Of a stretch of 64,000 bases of DNA, positions 47,381-54,958 are shown piece by piece (position 1 is the first letter of the stretch; each line of letters opens with the position of its first letter). Under the pieces are notes generated by a model that did not search any database, was not told the origin of the DNA, and saw only the letters and a program-made list of their open reading frames with translations. The position numbers and the translations under genes are program-made. The DNA comes from Erythrobacter sp. (GTDB taxonomy: Bacteria > Pseudomonadota > Alphaproteobacteria > Sphingomonadales > Sphingomonadaceae): assembly GCA_009993635.1 (NCBI GenBank), contig JAACTC010000006.1, positions 434,001 to 498,000 of the forward strand. The letters are read 5' to 3'.

Positions 47381-48142
47381 ATGGAGAAACCCGCCGTTCT
47401 CGTAACCGGAGGCGCATTGCGCCTTGGCGCAGCGTTCTCGCAGGCCTTTGCCGATGCCGGCTGGCACGTGGTTATCCATTTCCGCTCGTCGGGCGAGGAA
47501 GCAGAGGCACTGGCGGCAAGGCTGCCCTCCGCCCAGACCGTGAAGGCGGATCTGGCCGAGGATGACGCAGCCGAGGCGCTTGTGCGGCAACTCGCCACGC
47601 AGCTTGCCGATTGGCGATGCCTCGTGAATTCGGCCGCCGTTTTCGCACCTGACGAGGTGACCGCGCTCGATCCGGAGACCTTCGCAAAGGCAATGGAGGT
47701 CAACGCACGGGCGCCCGCCATGCTCGCGCAGAGCTATCTCGCGCACGCCCGTGCACACTCGGGACGGCGCGTTATTCAGGTGACGGACCAGAAGCTGGCC
47801 AACCCCAACCCCGATTTCTTCAGCTATACCATGAGTAAGCACGCGCTGGCTGCCACGATCCCCATGCTCGCAATGGGCGCGGCGCGGAGCGAGGACCGGG
47901 TCTACGGCCTCGCCCCCGGTGCCATTCTGGCGAGCCACGACCAGAGCGAGGACGAGGCCGAGCGATCGCACCTGCTCAACCTGCGCCGCCGCCGGACGAC
48001 CCCGGCCGATGTGGCACGGGCCGCCGTGATGCTGGCAGGCGGCGACCTGACAAGCGGCGAGACGCTGTTCGTCGACAGCGGCCAGCATCTGCTCAGCCAG
48101 CCGCGCGACGTCATCTACCTGGAACGGGAGGGCGCACGATGA
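47381..48142 (+). CDS. SDR family oxidoreductase, pteridine-reductase-like
   Basis: 253 residues. NAD(P) motif VTGGALRLGAAF (TGxxxRxG form seen in pteridine reductase/FolM), NSAAVFAPD, and SYTMSKHAL with catalytic Tyr and Lys. AAGGG precedes the ATG. Reduces a pterin or ketone; the exact substrate is inferred. Overlaps the cytochrome b gene by four bases (ATGA). Confidence 0.82.
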   Translation: MEKPAVLVTGGALRLGAAFSQAFADAGWHVVIHFRSSGEEAEALAARLPSAQTVKADLAEDDAAEALVRQLATQLADWRCLVNSAAVFAPDEVTALDPETFAKAMEVNARAPAMLAQSYLAHARAHSGRRVIQVTDQKLANPNPDFFSYTMSKHALAATIPMLAMGAARSEDRVYGLAPGAILASHDQSEDEAERSHLLNLRRRRTTPADVARAAVMLAGGDLTSGETLFVDSGQHLLSQPRDVIYLEREGAR

Positions 48143-48870
48143 GCGCGCAAGAGCCTGCACGGCACAAGATTTCCACCCGCATCTGGCACTGGGTCAATCT
48201 GATCGCAATCGTGGTGCTGTTCATGTCGGGGCTGAACATCTCGAATGCTCATCCCTACCTTTACTGGGGCGAATGGGGCTTTTCGCCCGATCAGGCTTGG
48301 CTGGCAGTGCCGCGCTTTCCCGGCTGGATGACGATCCCCGACTATTACAGCCTTGCCAAGGCGCGCGACTGGCACCTGCTGATGACCTTCCCGCTGGCCT
48401 TCGGACTGCTGGGCATGTGGATCGCGATGCTGGTGAACGGCCATTTCAGGCGCGATCTCACGACGACGAAATGCGAATGGAGCTGGCCTGCCATCCGCCA
48501 TGAGATCGCGGCCCACGCGCGGTTCGATTTCAGCCAGCATGGCGGCAAATACAATTTCCTGCAGAAGCTCAGCTATGGTGGCGTGCTGGGCATCCTGCTG
48601 CCGGGCATGATCCTGACCGGGCTGGCGATCAGCCCCGGCATGGAGCCGACGCTGTGGTGGCTGGTCGATATCCTCGGCGGTCGTCAGAGCGCACGCTCGA
48701 TCCATTTCCTGTTCGCTTGGGGGCTGGCGGGCTTCTTCGTCATCCACGTGGCGCTGGTGCTGCTGACCGGGCCGATCGGCCACCTGCGCGCGATGATCGT
48801 GGGCGGGACGCACGAGCCGACCAATCCGCCTTTCGCCAGGCCCGACGATTCGAAGGGAGACGCCGCATGA
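48139..48870 (+). CDS. Cytochrome b561-type membrane protein
   Basis: 243 residues with four hydrophobic segments. Histidines suited for haem (RIWHWVNLIAIVVLFMSGL, RDWHLLMTFPLAFGLLGMW, FFVIHVALVLL) match Ni/Fe-hydrogenase-type b cytochromes. It overlaps both neighbours by four bases and likely gives electrons to, or takes them from, the molybdopterin protein behind it. Confidence 0.88.
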   Translation: MSAQEPARHKISTRIWHWVNLIAIVVLFMSGLNISNAHPYLYWGEWGFSPDQAWLAVPRFPGWMTIPDYYSLAKARDWHLLMTFPLAFGLLGMWIAMLVNGHFRRDLTTTKCEWSWPAIRHEIAAHARFDFSQHGGKYNFLQKLSYGGVLGILLPGMILTGLAISPGMEPTLWWLVDILGGRQSARSIHFLFAWGLAGFFVIHVALVLLTGPIGHLRAMIVGGTHEPTNPPFARPDDSKGDAA

Positions 48871-49619
48871 GCATTCTGATGAGACGTCGCAATTTCGTGC
48901 TCGGCTCGGGCGCGCTGATGCTCGGCGCATGCACCAAGATGCAGCAAAGCGAGGCCGGCCGCAGCGTGTTCGACCGGGTTGACGACTGGCAGATGGGCCT
49001 GCAGCGCGCCCTCACCCCGCGCGATGCGCTGGTGCGCGAATATGCGCCGGAGGACATTTCGCCTTCGTTTCGCGGCAACGGCTCCACCAATCCGCAGAAC
49101 GACGGCTATCCGCAGCATGCGGCGAACGACTTCGCGAACTGGCGCTTTACCGTCGGCGGTCTGGTCGCGCGTCCGCTGGAGTTCACGCTGGACCAGATCA
49201 TGCTGCTTCCCCAGCGCACCCAGATCACGCGGCACGACTGCGTGGAAGGGTGGAGCGCGATCGGCCAGTGGACCGGACCGCAGCTATCCACGTTCCTCGA
49301 TCTGGCGCAGGTCAGCGAGGCGGCGAAGTACATCGTCTTCCGCTGCGCCGACGATTACACCCGCGGCCGCTATTACGAGAGCATCGATATGAATGATGCC
49401 TTCCACCCGCAGACGATCATCGCCCACCGCCTCAATGGCGAGCCGCTGCCGATCAAGAACGGTGCCCCGCTGCGCGCGCGAGTCGAACGCCAACTGGGCT
49501 ACAAGCACGCCAAGTACCTGACGGGGGTCGAAGCGGTCGCCAGCCTCGATGGCATAGGCTTGGGCAAAGGCGGCTACTGGGAGGATTATGGTGGCTATCA
49601 ATGGTACGCCGGCGTCTGA
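48867..49619 (+). CDS. Molybdopterin oxidoreductase (sulfite-oxidase fold), Tat lipoprotein
   Basis: 250 residues. The N-terminus RRRNFVLGSGALMLGAC has a twin-arginine motif and a lipobox (LGAC), so a folded, lipid-anchored periplasmic protein is expected. The catalytic domain contains HDCVEGWSAIGQWTG, with the Mo-binding cysteine in the usual context, and later LPIKNGAPLRARVERQLGYKHAKYL. Partner is the overlapping cytochrome b gene. Substrate unknown. Confidence 0.87.
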   Translation: MSILMRRRNFVLGSGALMLGACTKMQQSEAGRSVFDRVDDWQMGLQRALTPRDALVREYAPEDISPSFRGNGSTNPQNDGYPQHAANDFANWRFTVGGLVARPLEFTLDQIMLLPQRTQITRHDCVEGWSAIGQWTGPQLSTFLDLAQVSEAAKYIVFRCADDYTRGRYYESIDMNDAFHPQTIIAHRLNGEPLPIKNGAPLRARVERQLGYKHAKYLTGVEAVASLDGIGLGKGGYWEDYGGYQWYAGV

Positions 49620-49686
49620 TGGCCTTGTCCGGCTCGGGGGTGCGCGTTAGCGTCGCACGCGTTGATCTGACAGGGATAATTCGGCG

Positions 49687-49950
49687 ATGCCCAACAGCTG
49701 GAGTGACGAGGAAGTGCGCGTGCTGGTGGGCTGGACCGCCCAGGATTACGGCGCCAGCATGATCCTGCGCCTCGAAACAGTCACCAACCTGCCCGAAAGC
49801 GCGGACGATGTGTTGGTGTCGCGGCTGGTGATGAACCGGGATCAGGCGGTGCAGCTGGGCAATATGCTGTACGAAATGTCGGGCACGCTGCCACCGAAGA
49901 AGGGCAAGGCCCCGCTGCTCGATCGCGTGATGGGACGCAAGCCCGACTGA
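49687..49950 (+). CDS. Conserved hypothetical protein, 87 residues
   Basis: Soluble, no signal peptide. EEVRVLVGWTAQDYGASMILRLETVTN, then RLVMNRDQAVQLGNMLYEMSG suggests a small alpha/beta fold with a regular helix. Ends in KGKAPLLDRVMGRKPD. I recognise no function. Confidence 0.65.
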   Translation: MPNSWSDEEVRVLVGWTAQDYGASMILRLETVTNLPESADDVLVSRLVMNRDQAVQLGNMLYEMSGTLPPKKGKAPLLDRVMGRKPD

Positions 49951-49956
49951 CCCGGC

Positions 49957-50394
49957 TCAGGCCGGATACTGCTCCTCCATCGCGGCCATGTCGAACGCAA
50001 TCAGCTGCTCCAGCACTTCAAGATCGATCTTGCCGAGCCGCGAGACATAGAGGCACGACACCCCTCGCTTGTGCGGGCCAAGCCGGTCGAGCAGTTCCTG
50101 CTGCCGCGCGCGCTTCTCCGGCGAGCCGGTGCAGCCCAGCACGTAGAGGCTCATATTCGCCTTGCGCGGGGCGAAGCCCGTGCGGAAGAACGTACCCGAA
50201 TGGCCGCTGTCATACGTGTAGTCGTAGCTGCCGAAACCGATCATGCTGTCGCCCCACATGACGGGCGGCTCACCAGTAATGCGGGTGAACATTTCCAGCA
50301 GAACGCGTGCATCCTCGCGCCGCCCCGGATGGTCTACCGCCTCGATGAACTCCTCGACGCTTGCGTCGGTCGGCTTTGTCCTGTTCTCGGCCAT
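49957..50394 (-). CDS. DUF1801 domain protein
   Basis: 145 residues from the ATG at 50394, with AGGAAAG upstream. SVEEFIEAVDHPGRREDARVLLEMFTRITGEPPVMWGDSMIGFGSYDYTY is the YdhG/DUF1801 fold; SLYVLGCTGSP follows. Possible iron-chaperone-like (frataxin-like fold) role is family inference. Divergent from the DksA-like gene across 79 bases. Confidence 0.82.
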   Translation of the reverse strand: MAENRTKPTDASVEEFIEAVDHPGRREDARVLLEMFTRITGEPPVMWGDSMIGFGSYDYTYDSGHSGTFFRTGFAPRKANMSLYVLGCTGSPEKRARQQELLDRLGPHKRGVSCLYVSRLGKIDLEVLEQLIAFDMAAMEEQYPA

Positions 50395-50473
50395 GTCGGC
50401 TTTCCTAACACATATTTGCATTGGCCCGCCATCGCCCCCACTCTTGTTGCAAGCAGTGGAAGGAATTGGCGTC

Positions 50474-50737
50474 ATGGCAGGCGGTTGGGCGCGAGACGGC
50501 GCCGTACAGGATCAGATCGACGATACGGTGTCCGACGCGGTAAAGGCCGCGCGGGCAGGAATGCCGAGCGGCGAGAGCGAGAAATGGTGCATCGAATGCG
50601 GGGAAGACATCCCCGAAAAGCGCCGCATCGCCCTGCCCGGCGTGAAGACCTGCGTCGAATGCCAATCCAGGCGAGACGGCGCGGCGCGCTCCGCCGGTAT
50701 CAACCGTCGCGGCAGCAAGGACAGCCAGCTGCGGTAA
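50474..50737 (+). CDS. TraR/DksA-type C4 zinc-finger protein
   Basis: 87 residues, AAGGAA 8 bases upstream. Cys ligands in CIECGEDIPEKRRIALPGVKTCVECQ give the C4 finger of DksA/TraR. It lacks the long N-terminal coiled coil of true DksA; the sequence before the finger is a short helix with acidic residues (QDQIDDTVSD), as in TraR-like proteins that bind the RNA polymerase secondary channel. Confidence 0.85.
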   Translation: MAGGWARDGAVQDQIDDTVSDAVKAARAGMPSGESEKWCIECGEDIPEKRRIALPGVKTCVECQSRRDGAARSAGINRRGSKDSQLR

Positions 50738-50791
50738 AGCGCCATGCGATAGCGCATTGTCTTGCCCGAACCGCATTGATACTCGCGGGCA

Positions 50792-52042
50792 ATGAACAAC
50801 ACATCCGACAGCGCCCGCCCCCAGAACAACAAGGTCGTCCTCGCCTATTCGGGCGGGCTCGACACCTCCGTGATCGCCAAGTGGCTGGAGGTCGAGCGCG
50901 GTCTGGAGGTCGTCACCTTCACCGCAGACTTGGGCCAGGGCGAAGAGCTTGAGCCTGCACGGCGAAAGGCGCAGGCGATGGGCATTCCTGACAGGCACAT
51001 CTTCATCGAAGATCTGCGCGAGGAATTCGTGCGCGACTTCGTCTTCCCGATGATGCGCGCCAATGCGCGTTACGAAGGCGACTACCTGCTTGGCACCAGC
51101 ATCGCCCGCCCGCTGATCTCCAAGCGGCTGGTCGAGATCGCGCACGAGACCGGCGCGGGCGCGATTGCGCATGGCGCGACCGGCAAGGGCAATGATCAGG
51201 TGCGCTTCGAACTGAGCGCCTATGCGCTCGACCCCGACATCACCGTGATCGCTCCGTGGCGCGAATGGGATCTCGCCAGCCGTACCGCGCTGATCGCCTG
51301 GGCGGAATCGCACCAAATCGAGGTGCCGAGGGACAAGCGCGGCGAAAGCCCGTTTTCGACCGACGCGAACCTGCTTCACACCTCGTCCGAGGGCAAGGTG
51401 CTCGAAGACCCGTGGGAGGAGACGCCCGACTACGTCTATTCGCGCACGGTGAACCCCGAGGATGCGCCCGACACGCCTGAGTATATCACGATCGCGTTCG
51501 AGGCAGGCGACGGCGTGGCGCTGAACGGCGAAGCGATGAGCCCCGCCACCCTGCTCGCCGCGCTGAACGATCTGGGGCGCACGCACGGCATCGGGCGGCT
51601 CGATCTGGTCGAGAACCGCTTCGTCGGCATGAAGTCGCGCGGCATGTACGAGACGCCGGGCGGCGAGATCTACGCCCGCGCGCATCGCGGGATCGAGCAG
51701 ATCACGCTCGATCGCGGGGCGGCGCATCTGAAGGACGAACTGATGCCCAAATACGCCGAGCTCATCTACAACGGCTTCTGGTTCAGCCCCGAGCGCGAGA
51801 TGCTGCAGGCGGCGATCGACCACAGCCAGGAACGCGTTTCGGGCGATGTCCGGCTGAAGCTCTACAAGGGCAATGCCTCCGTCGTTGGCCGCCGCAGCCC
51901 GCACAGTCTCTACTCCGAAGCGCATGTCACCTTCGAAGACGATGCGGGCGCCTACGACCAGCGCGATGCGCAGGGGTTCATTTCGCTCAACGCCTTGCGC
52001 TTGAAATTGCTCGCAAAACGGGACCAGCGCAGCAAAAGCTGA
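50792..52042 (+). CDS. argG: Argininosuccinate synthase
   Basis: 416 residues. P-loop-like [11 protein letters not shown] at residues about 18-28, [14 protein letters not shown] aspartate/citrulline binding, and [14 protein letters not shown] near the end. It joins citrulline and aspartate with ATP in arginine synthesis. No argH adjacent. The downstream 127 bases show no clear terminator. Confidence 0.97.
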   Translation: MNNTSDSARPQNNKVVLAYSGGLDTSVIAKWLEVERGLEVVTFTADLGQGEELEPARRKAQAMGIPDRHIFIEDLREEFVRDFVFPMMRANARYEGDYLLGTSIARPLISKRLVEIAHETGAGAIAHGATGKGNDQVRFELSAYALDPDITVIAPWREWDLASRTALIAWAESHQIEVPRDKRGESPFSTDANLLHTSSEGKVLEDPWEETPDYVYSRTVNPEDAPDTPEYITIAFEAGDGVALNGEAMSPATLLAALNDLGRTHGIGRLDLVENRFVGMKSRGMYETPGGEIYARAHRGIEQITLDRGAAHLKDELMPKYAELIYNGFWFSPEREMLQAAIDHSQERVSGDVRLKLYKGNASVVGRRSPHSLYSEAHVTFEDDAGAYDQRDAQGFISLNALRLKLLAKRDQRSKS

Positions 52043-52169
52043 GGAATTCGCGCAATAACCGGCAAGTAAGGCGAAAGGTCCGGAGTTATCGGCCCAATTG
52101 TGGCGGAAGCGCGGCGAAATGCAGTCGTGGCTATATCTTATCAGGAATTCGCGCCTAAGTTCACTCGCC

Positions 52170-52766
52170 ATGGACGGGATCATTTCTGACCTTCGCAGGG
52201 CTGCGTTGCCGGTATTGGCGCTTGGCCTCTTTGCATTGCCTCTGGCGGGTGCCGGCGCACAGGATGCGCCCGGCCAGCGTGCGCTGGTGGCGGACCTCGT
52301 GCCCGCGAACGCGGCGGTAGAGGCGTTGCTGACCGACGAGATCGTGCCACAGGGCGAGATCGAGGCCGATTTCGAAGCGAGCTTCGCAACCTTCGACGAT
52401 CCTTCGTTGCCCGCGCCCGGCCCCCGTGCGGTGGACCTGGACAGCTTCGATCCGCCGGTCGAGGCCGAACCCGCGGTCTGGCGCAGCGGCGTCGCCTCAT
52501 ACTACGGCGCGCGCTTTAACGGCCGCCGCACCGCAAGCGGCGAACGGTTCGACATGAACGCGCTCACCGCGGCGCACAAGACGCTGCCCTTCGGCACCAA
52601 GGTCCGCGTGACGAACCCGCGTACGGGCAAGAGCGTGGTGGTCCGCATCAACGACCGCGGGCCCTATGCACACGGGCGCGAGATCGACGTGTCGCGCGCC
52701 GCCGCGATCGAGCTGGGCCTGATCCAGCGCGGCCACGGCAATGTGGAGCTGGCGCTGCTCGACTGA
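52170..52766 (+). CDS. rlpA: RlpA-like septal ring lytic transglycosylase
   Basis: 198 residues from the ATG at 52170 (52119 is an alternative). Hydrophobic signal (ALPVLALGLFALPLAGAGAQ), acidic linker, then the double-psi beta barrel GVASYYGARFNGRRTASGERF...AAHKTLPFGTKVRVTN...VVVRINDRGPYAHGREIDVSRAAAIELGL, with Asp of INDRGP. RlpA cleaves stem-peptide-free glycan strands at the septum. No SPOR domain follows. Confidence 0.9.
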   Translation: MDGIISDLRRAALPVLALGLFALPLAGAGAQDAPGQRALVADLVPANAAVEALLTDEIVPQGEIEADFEASFATFDDPSLPAPGPRAVDLDSFDPPVEAEPAVWRSGVASYYGARFNGRRTASGERFDMNALTAAHKTLPFGTKVRVTNPRTGKSVVVRINDRGPYAHGREIDVSRAAAIELGLIQRGHGNVELALLD

Positions 52767-52786
52767 CCGGGCTTGCCAGGCCCGGT
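52766..52786 (+). terminator. Hairpin after rlpA
   Basis: ACCGGGC (52766-52772) and GCCCGGT (52780-52786) form a 7-bp stem directly at the rlpA stop. No T-run follows, so terminator activity is doubtful. Confidence 0.4.
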
Positions 52787-52850
52787 GAGCGGGAAGCGCG
52801 TGACAGCGCCCTTGCGCGCATCAACCCTCCGCCTCTGACAGGCCCACCGC

Positions 52851-53447
52851 TCACTCGCCTGGCCCTGACACACCTGACACAGTGTCCTGGGGCAAATTCT
52901 CCGCCTGCCCCTGCGACGCATCCTGCGCAGGCTGCGGCCCACGCGCTGCTACCCGAGCGGGCGCGCCGACGACGAAGGCGATCTCCGGCTCGCACGCCAG
53001 CTCGTCCAGCGCGATCTCGAAATCGGCCGCCGCATCGTTCGCCGCGTAATCGCGCGCAAGCCGGTCGAGCCGCGCGAGGTGCGCGAGCAGCAGCCGCGCG
53101 TCGTAACGCCTGCGCGTCGCCACCGCCTCCCCGTGGTAGAAGATCGTCTCCTCCACCCCGTTCAGCGCCCGGTCGGCCAGCACCGCCTCGACCTGTGGCC
53201 GCGCGAGCAGCAGCGCCCCGTCCCACAACTGCGCAAAGCGTGCGCACGCCCGCCGCATCCGGTACGCGGTCGAGCGCGAGATCCCCGTCGCCCGCGCACT
53301 GGCGAGCACGTTGCCGCACTGGGCCAGCCGATCGAGGAAGAACGCCTGATCCTCCCGACTGAATTGTTGCGGAGCGCGCGGGAGTGCGTCGGGCGAGAGC
53401 GCCGGGAGGTTGGCGGTGGTGTCGTGGGGTTCGGATGTGTGGGTCAT
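52851..53447 (-). CDS. Helix-turn-helix protein resembling phage terminase small subunits
   Basis: 198 residues from the ATG at 53447. The core QAFFLDRLAQCGNVLASARATGISRSTAYRMRR is an HTH of the terminase-small-subunit kind, followed by WDGALLLARPQVEAVLADRALNGVEETIFYHGEAVATRRRYDARLLLAHLARLDRL. Such proteins are common in sphingomonads without any phage genes nearby. The Ala/Pro/Gln tail carries the 22-bp repeat shared with the trpA leader. Role unknown; probably DNA-binding. Confidence 0.65.
   Translation of the reverse strand: MTHTSEPHDTTANLPALSPDALPRAPQQFSREDQAFFLDRLAQCGNVLASARATGISRSTAYRMRRACARFAQLWDGALLLARPQVEAVLADRALNGVEETIFYHGEAVATRRRYDARLLLAHLARLDRLARDYAANDAAADFEIALDELACEPEIAFVVGAPARVAARGPQPAQDASQGQAENLPQDTVSGVSGPGE
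52865..52886 (-). repeat. 22-bp exact repeat, copy 2 (copy 1 at 6301-6322)
   Basis: Within the last codons (DTVSGVS) of the gene at 52851, on the minus strand. Identical over 22 bases to 6301-6322 on the plus strand. It is itself partly palindromic (GACACaGTGTC). Confidence 0.85.
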
Positions 53448-53777
53448 GCGCGGTCCGTGTGCGTTTCCAACTCGAAGAGTTGGCAAGGCCGACCGGCCGC
53501 CGGCCCTTAGGCCGAAAGCCAAGCGGGCCGGATGGCCCGCGCCCGGCGCTTGAGGGTCAAAACAAAAACGTGGGACCGATCCATCTATACGTGAGAGGGC
53601 GTGTAGGACAGCTTTTGCGACCTCACAGACAGGCACCGATCCGAGGCGCAGCCGAGCGACCGGAAGGAGCGACAGCGAGCCAAAAAAGACTCCGCTTGTC
53701 CTGAGCTTGTCGAAGGGCGAGCGCCCCGTCCGCACTTCGACAAGCTCAGCACGAACGGGTTTGAGGGCAAGGCCCTC
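53448..53777. other. 330-base intergenic stretch with palindromes, upstream of the HTH gene
   Basis: No gene seen. It holds G/C-rich complementary runs (CGGCCGCCGGCCC near 53500), GTGTAGGACAG at about 53601-53611, which recurs at 54057-54067, and the palindrome at 53701-53749. The promoter of the minus-strand HTH gene must lie at its left end. Confidence 0.6.
53701..53749. repeat. Palindromic repeat CTGAGCTTGTCGAAG / CTTCGACAAGCTCAG
   Basis: Perfect 15-bp arms (53701-53715, 53735-53749) around GGCGAGCGCCCCGTCCGCA. This element is found dispersed in many sphingomonad and other proteobacterial genomes. It lies between the HTH gene and the small gene at 53778. Confidence 0.85.
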
Positions 53778-54002
53778 CTACCGCCCCCGCAGTTCCTCCC
53801 GCACATGCACTGTCACCGAGACCGCACGCCCGAGCAGCACTTCCTCGTTGCGCATATGGCGCAGCAGCTGCGCAGGCGTGGTCGAAGGCCCCTTGCCGAT
53901 CCGGCCCGCATCGACATGGCGCTGCCACTCCTCATACGCGACGCGCGCCGAAAGCGGCGGCCCGCCCATAAGGTCGGGGTGCTGTGGGGAGGGTTTGGAC
54001 AT
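53778..54002 (-). CDS. Small hypothetical protein, 74 residues
   Basis: Start MSKPSPQHPDLMGGPPLSARVAYEEWQRHVDAGRIG with GAGAGG upstream. Continues PAQLLRHMRNEEVLLGRAVSVTVHVREELRGR. Soluble, no motif. Same direction as the HTH gene and separated from it by the palindrome. It may accompany HTH genes of this type in related genomes, but I cannot check that. Confidence 0.5.
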   Translation of the reverse strand: MSKPSPQHPDLMGGPPLSARVAYEEWQRHVDAGRIGKGPSTTPAQLLRHMRNEEVLLGRAVSVTVHVREELRGR

Positions 54003-54113
54003 GAGGAGCCTCTCGGGTTCGTGGGTGGGAACCGGAGAGGCTAGTGGGGGAGAGGGGTGTAGGACAGTGCGATCTACATCCAGCGAACACTCATCAAAGC
54101 TCTAATCACCGAT

Positions 54114-54131
54114 TTGATATATATATATCAA
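54114..54131. repeat. 18-bp perfect AT palindrome at the HNH stop codon
   Basis: TTGATATAT followed by ATATATCAA. The HNH stop (complement of 54128-54130) lies within it. It marks the left edge of the AT-rich island; it could stall transcription but has no GC stem. Confidence 0.7.
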
Positions 54132-54958
54132 CCCTCTAGGTAAGCATCGTTGGCCAAGCACCCTTTAGCCAACGCAGTACGCCAATGATTGTTACTGTAG
54201 GCTTTAAAACTAGAAAACTGGCGCTCCAAGAAATCTTTTACAGCCCCTACGCCGCCGGTATTTCGAAAAGACTTAACCATCTCTGACTGACGAGCTAACT
54301 CAGCTGATGCTTGTATTGTATATAGTTCCCAAAGCCCGAAATCTGTGAAATGATTGCGAAGCTTCTCCACGTTGCTTTCTATAAGCGCGCCACTGTCAAT
54401 TTCAAATCGCCCAATCCACTCGCCATCCATTATCTGTAGATTGCATATCAACCAATCTATTCCTTCGAAATAATCGAAGTAAGGATGCACAGGGGAATCG
54501 ACAAACGACTTGTAGGATCTATCGCGCTTCAGTTTATTGCAGTCAGAGCATGATGGAATTAAATTCGAAGGGCATAAAGAAAATATTGGATACTTACTTT
54601 TGGCCAGATAATGATCCAGTTGCCCGACATTTCTATGGTTGCAATAGGGACAGATATTATATGGAGTCGATACTCGAATTTCTTCGTAAAGGAGCCGGGC
54701 CCTTGAGCGACGACGAAGTAACCCTTGATCGTACAGTACGATAAGCTCGCCGCTTTCAATTACCTCGGCGGCTGGATTACCTTCCGACATCTCATGCAGA
54801 CTGTAGGCGGTTGCCTTTGCGTCATATTGTTCAGAACTCTCAAGAAAGATCGGTCGAGCCGCGAGCAATCTAGTACGGAGATTTTGATCAAGGAACCGTT
54901 CCGAAGCAGCATCATAAATCTCTTCGAACGACATTGCTGGCTTGGGAAGATTCAGCAC
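54128..54958 (-). CDS. HNH endonuclease, PtuB-like partner of the ATPase
   Basis: 276 residues from a GTG that shares one base with the ATPase stop (TAGTG), so translation is coupled. The HNH/zinc core is CPYC (Cys103, Cys106), GQLDHYLAKSKYPIF (His116 as general base), SNLIPSC (Asn132, Cys137) and DCNKLKRD (Cys140, Asn141). The rest is helical, with conserved-looking WELYTIQASAELARQSE. HNH nuclease paired with an ABC-type ATPase is the composition of Septu-like defence systems; by analogy it should cut DNA or RNA once the ATPase senses infection. ATG at 54934 is an alternative start without ribosome site. Confidence 0.8.
   Translation of the reverse strand: MLNLPKPAMSFEEIYDAASERFLDQNLRTRLLAARPIFLESSEQYDAKATAYSLHEMSEGNPAAEVIESGELIVLYDQGLLRRRSRARLLYEEIRVSTPYNICPYCNHRNVGQLDHYLAKSKYPIFSLCPSNLIPSCSDCNKLKRDRSYKSFVDSPVHPYFDYFEGIDWLICNLQIMDGEWIGRFEIDSGALIESNVEKLRNHFTDFGLWELYTIQASAELARQSEMVKSFRNTGGVGAVKDFLERQFSSFKAYSNNHWRTALAKGCLANDAYLEG

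Noticed and set aside
54550..54759. Small plus- and minus-strand ORFs inside the HNH gene
   Set aside because: Overlap the conserved HNH core in other frames and have no ribosome sites.
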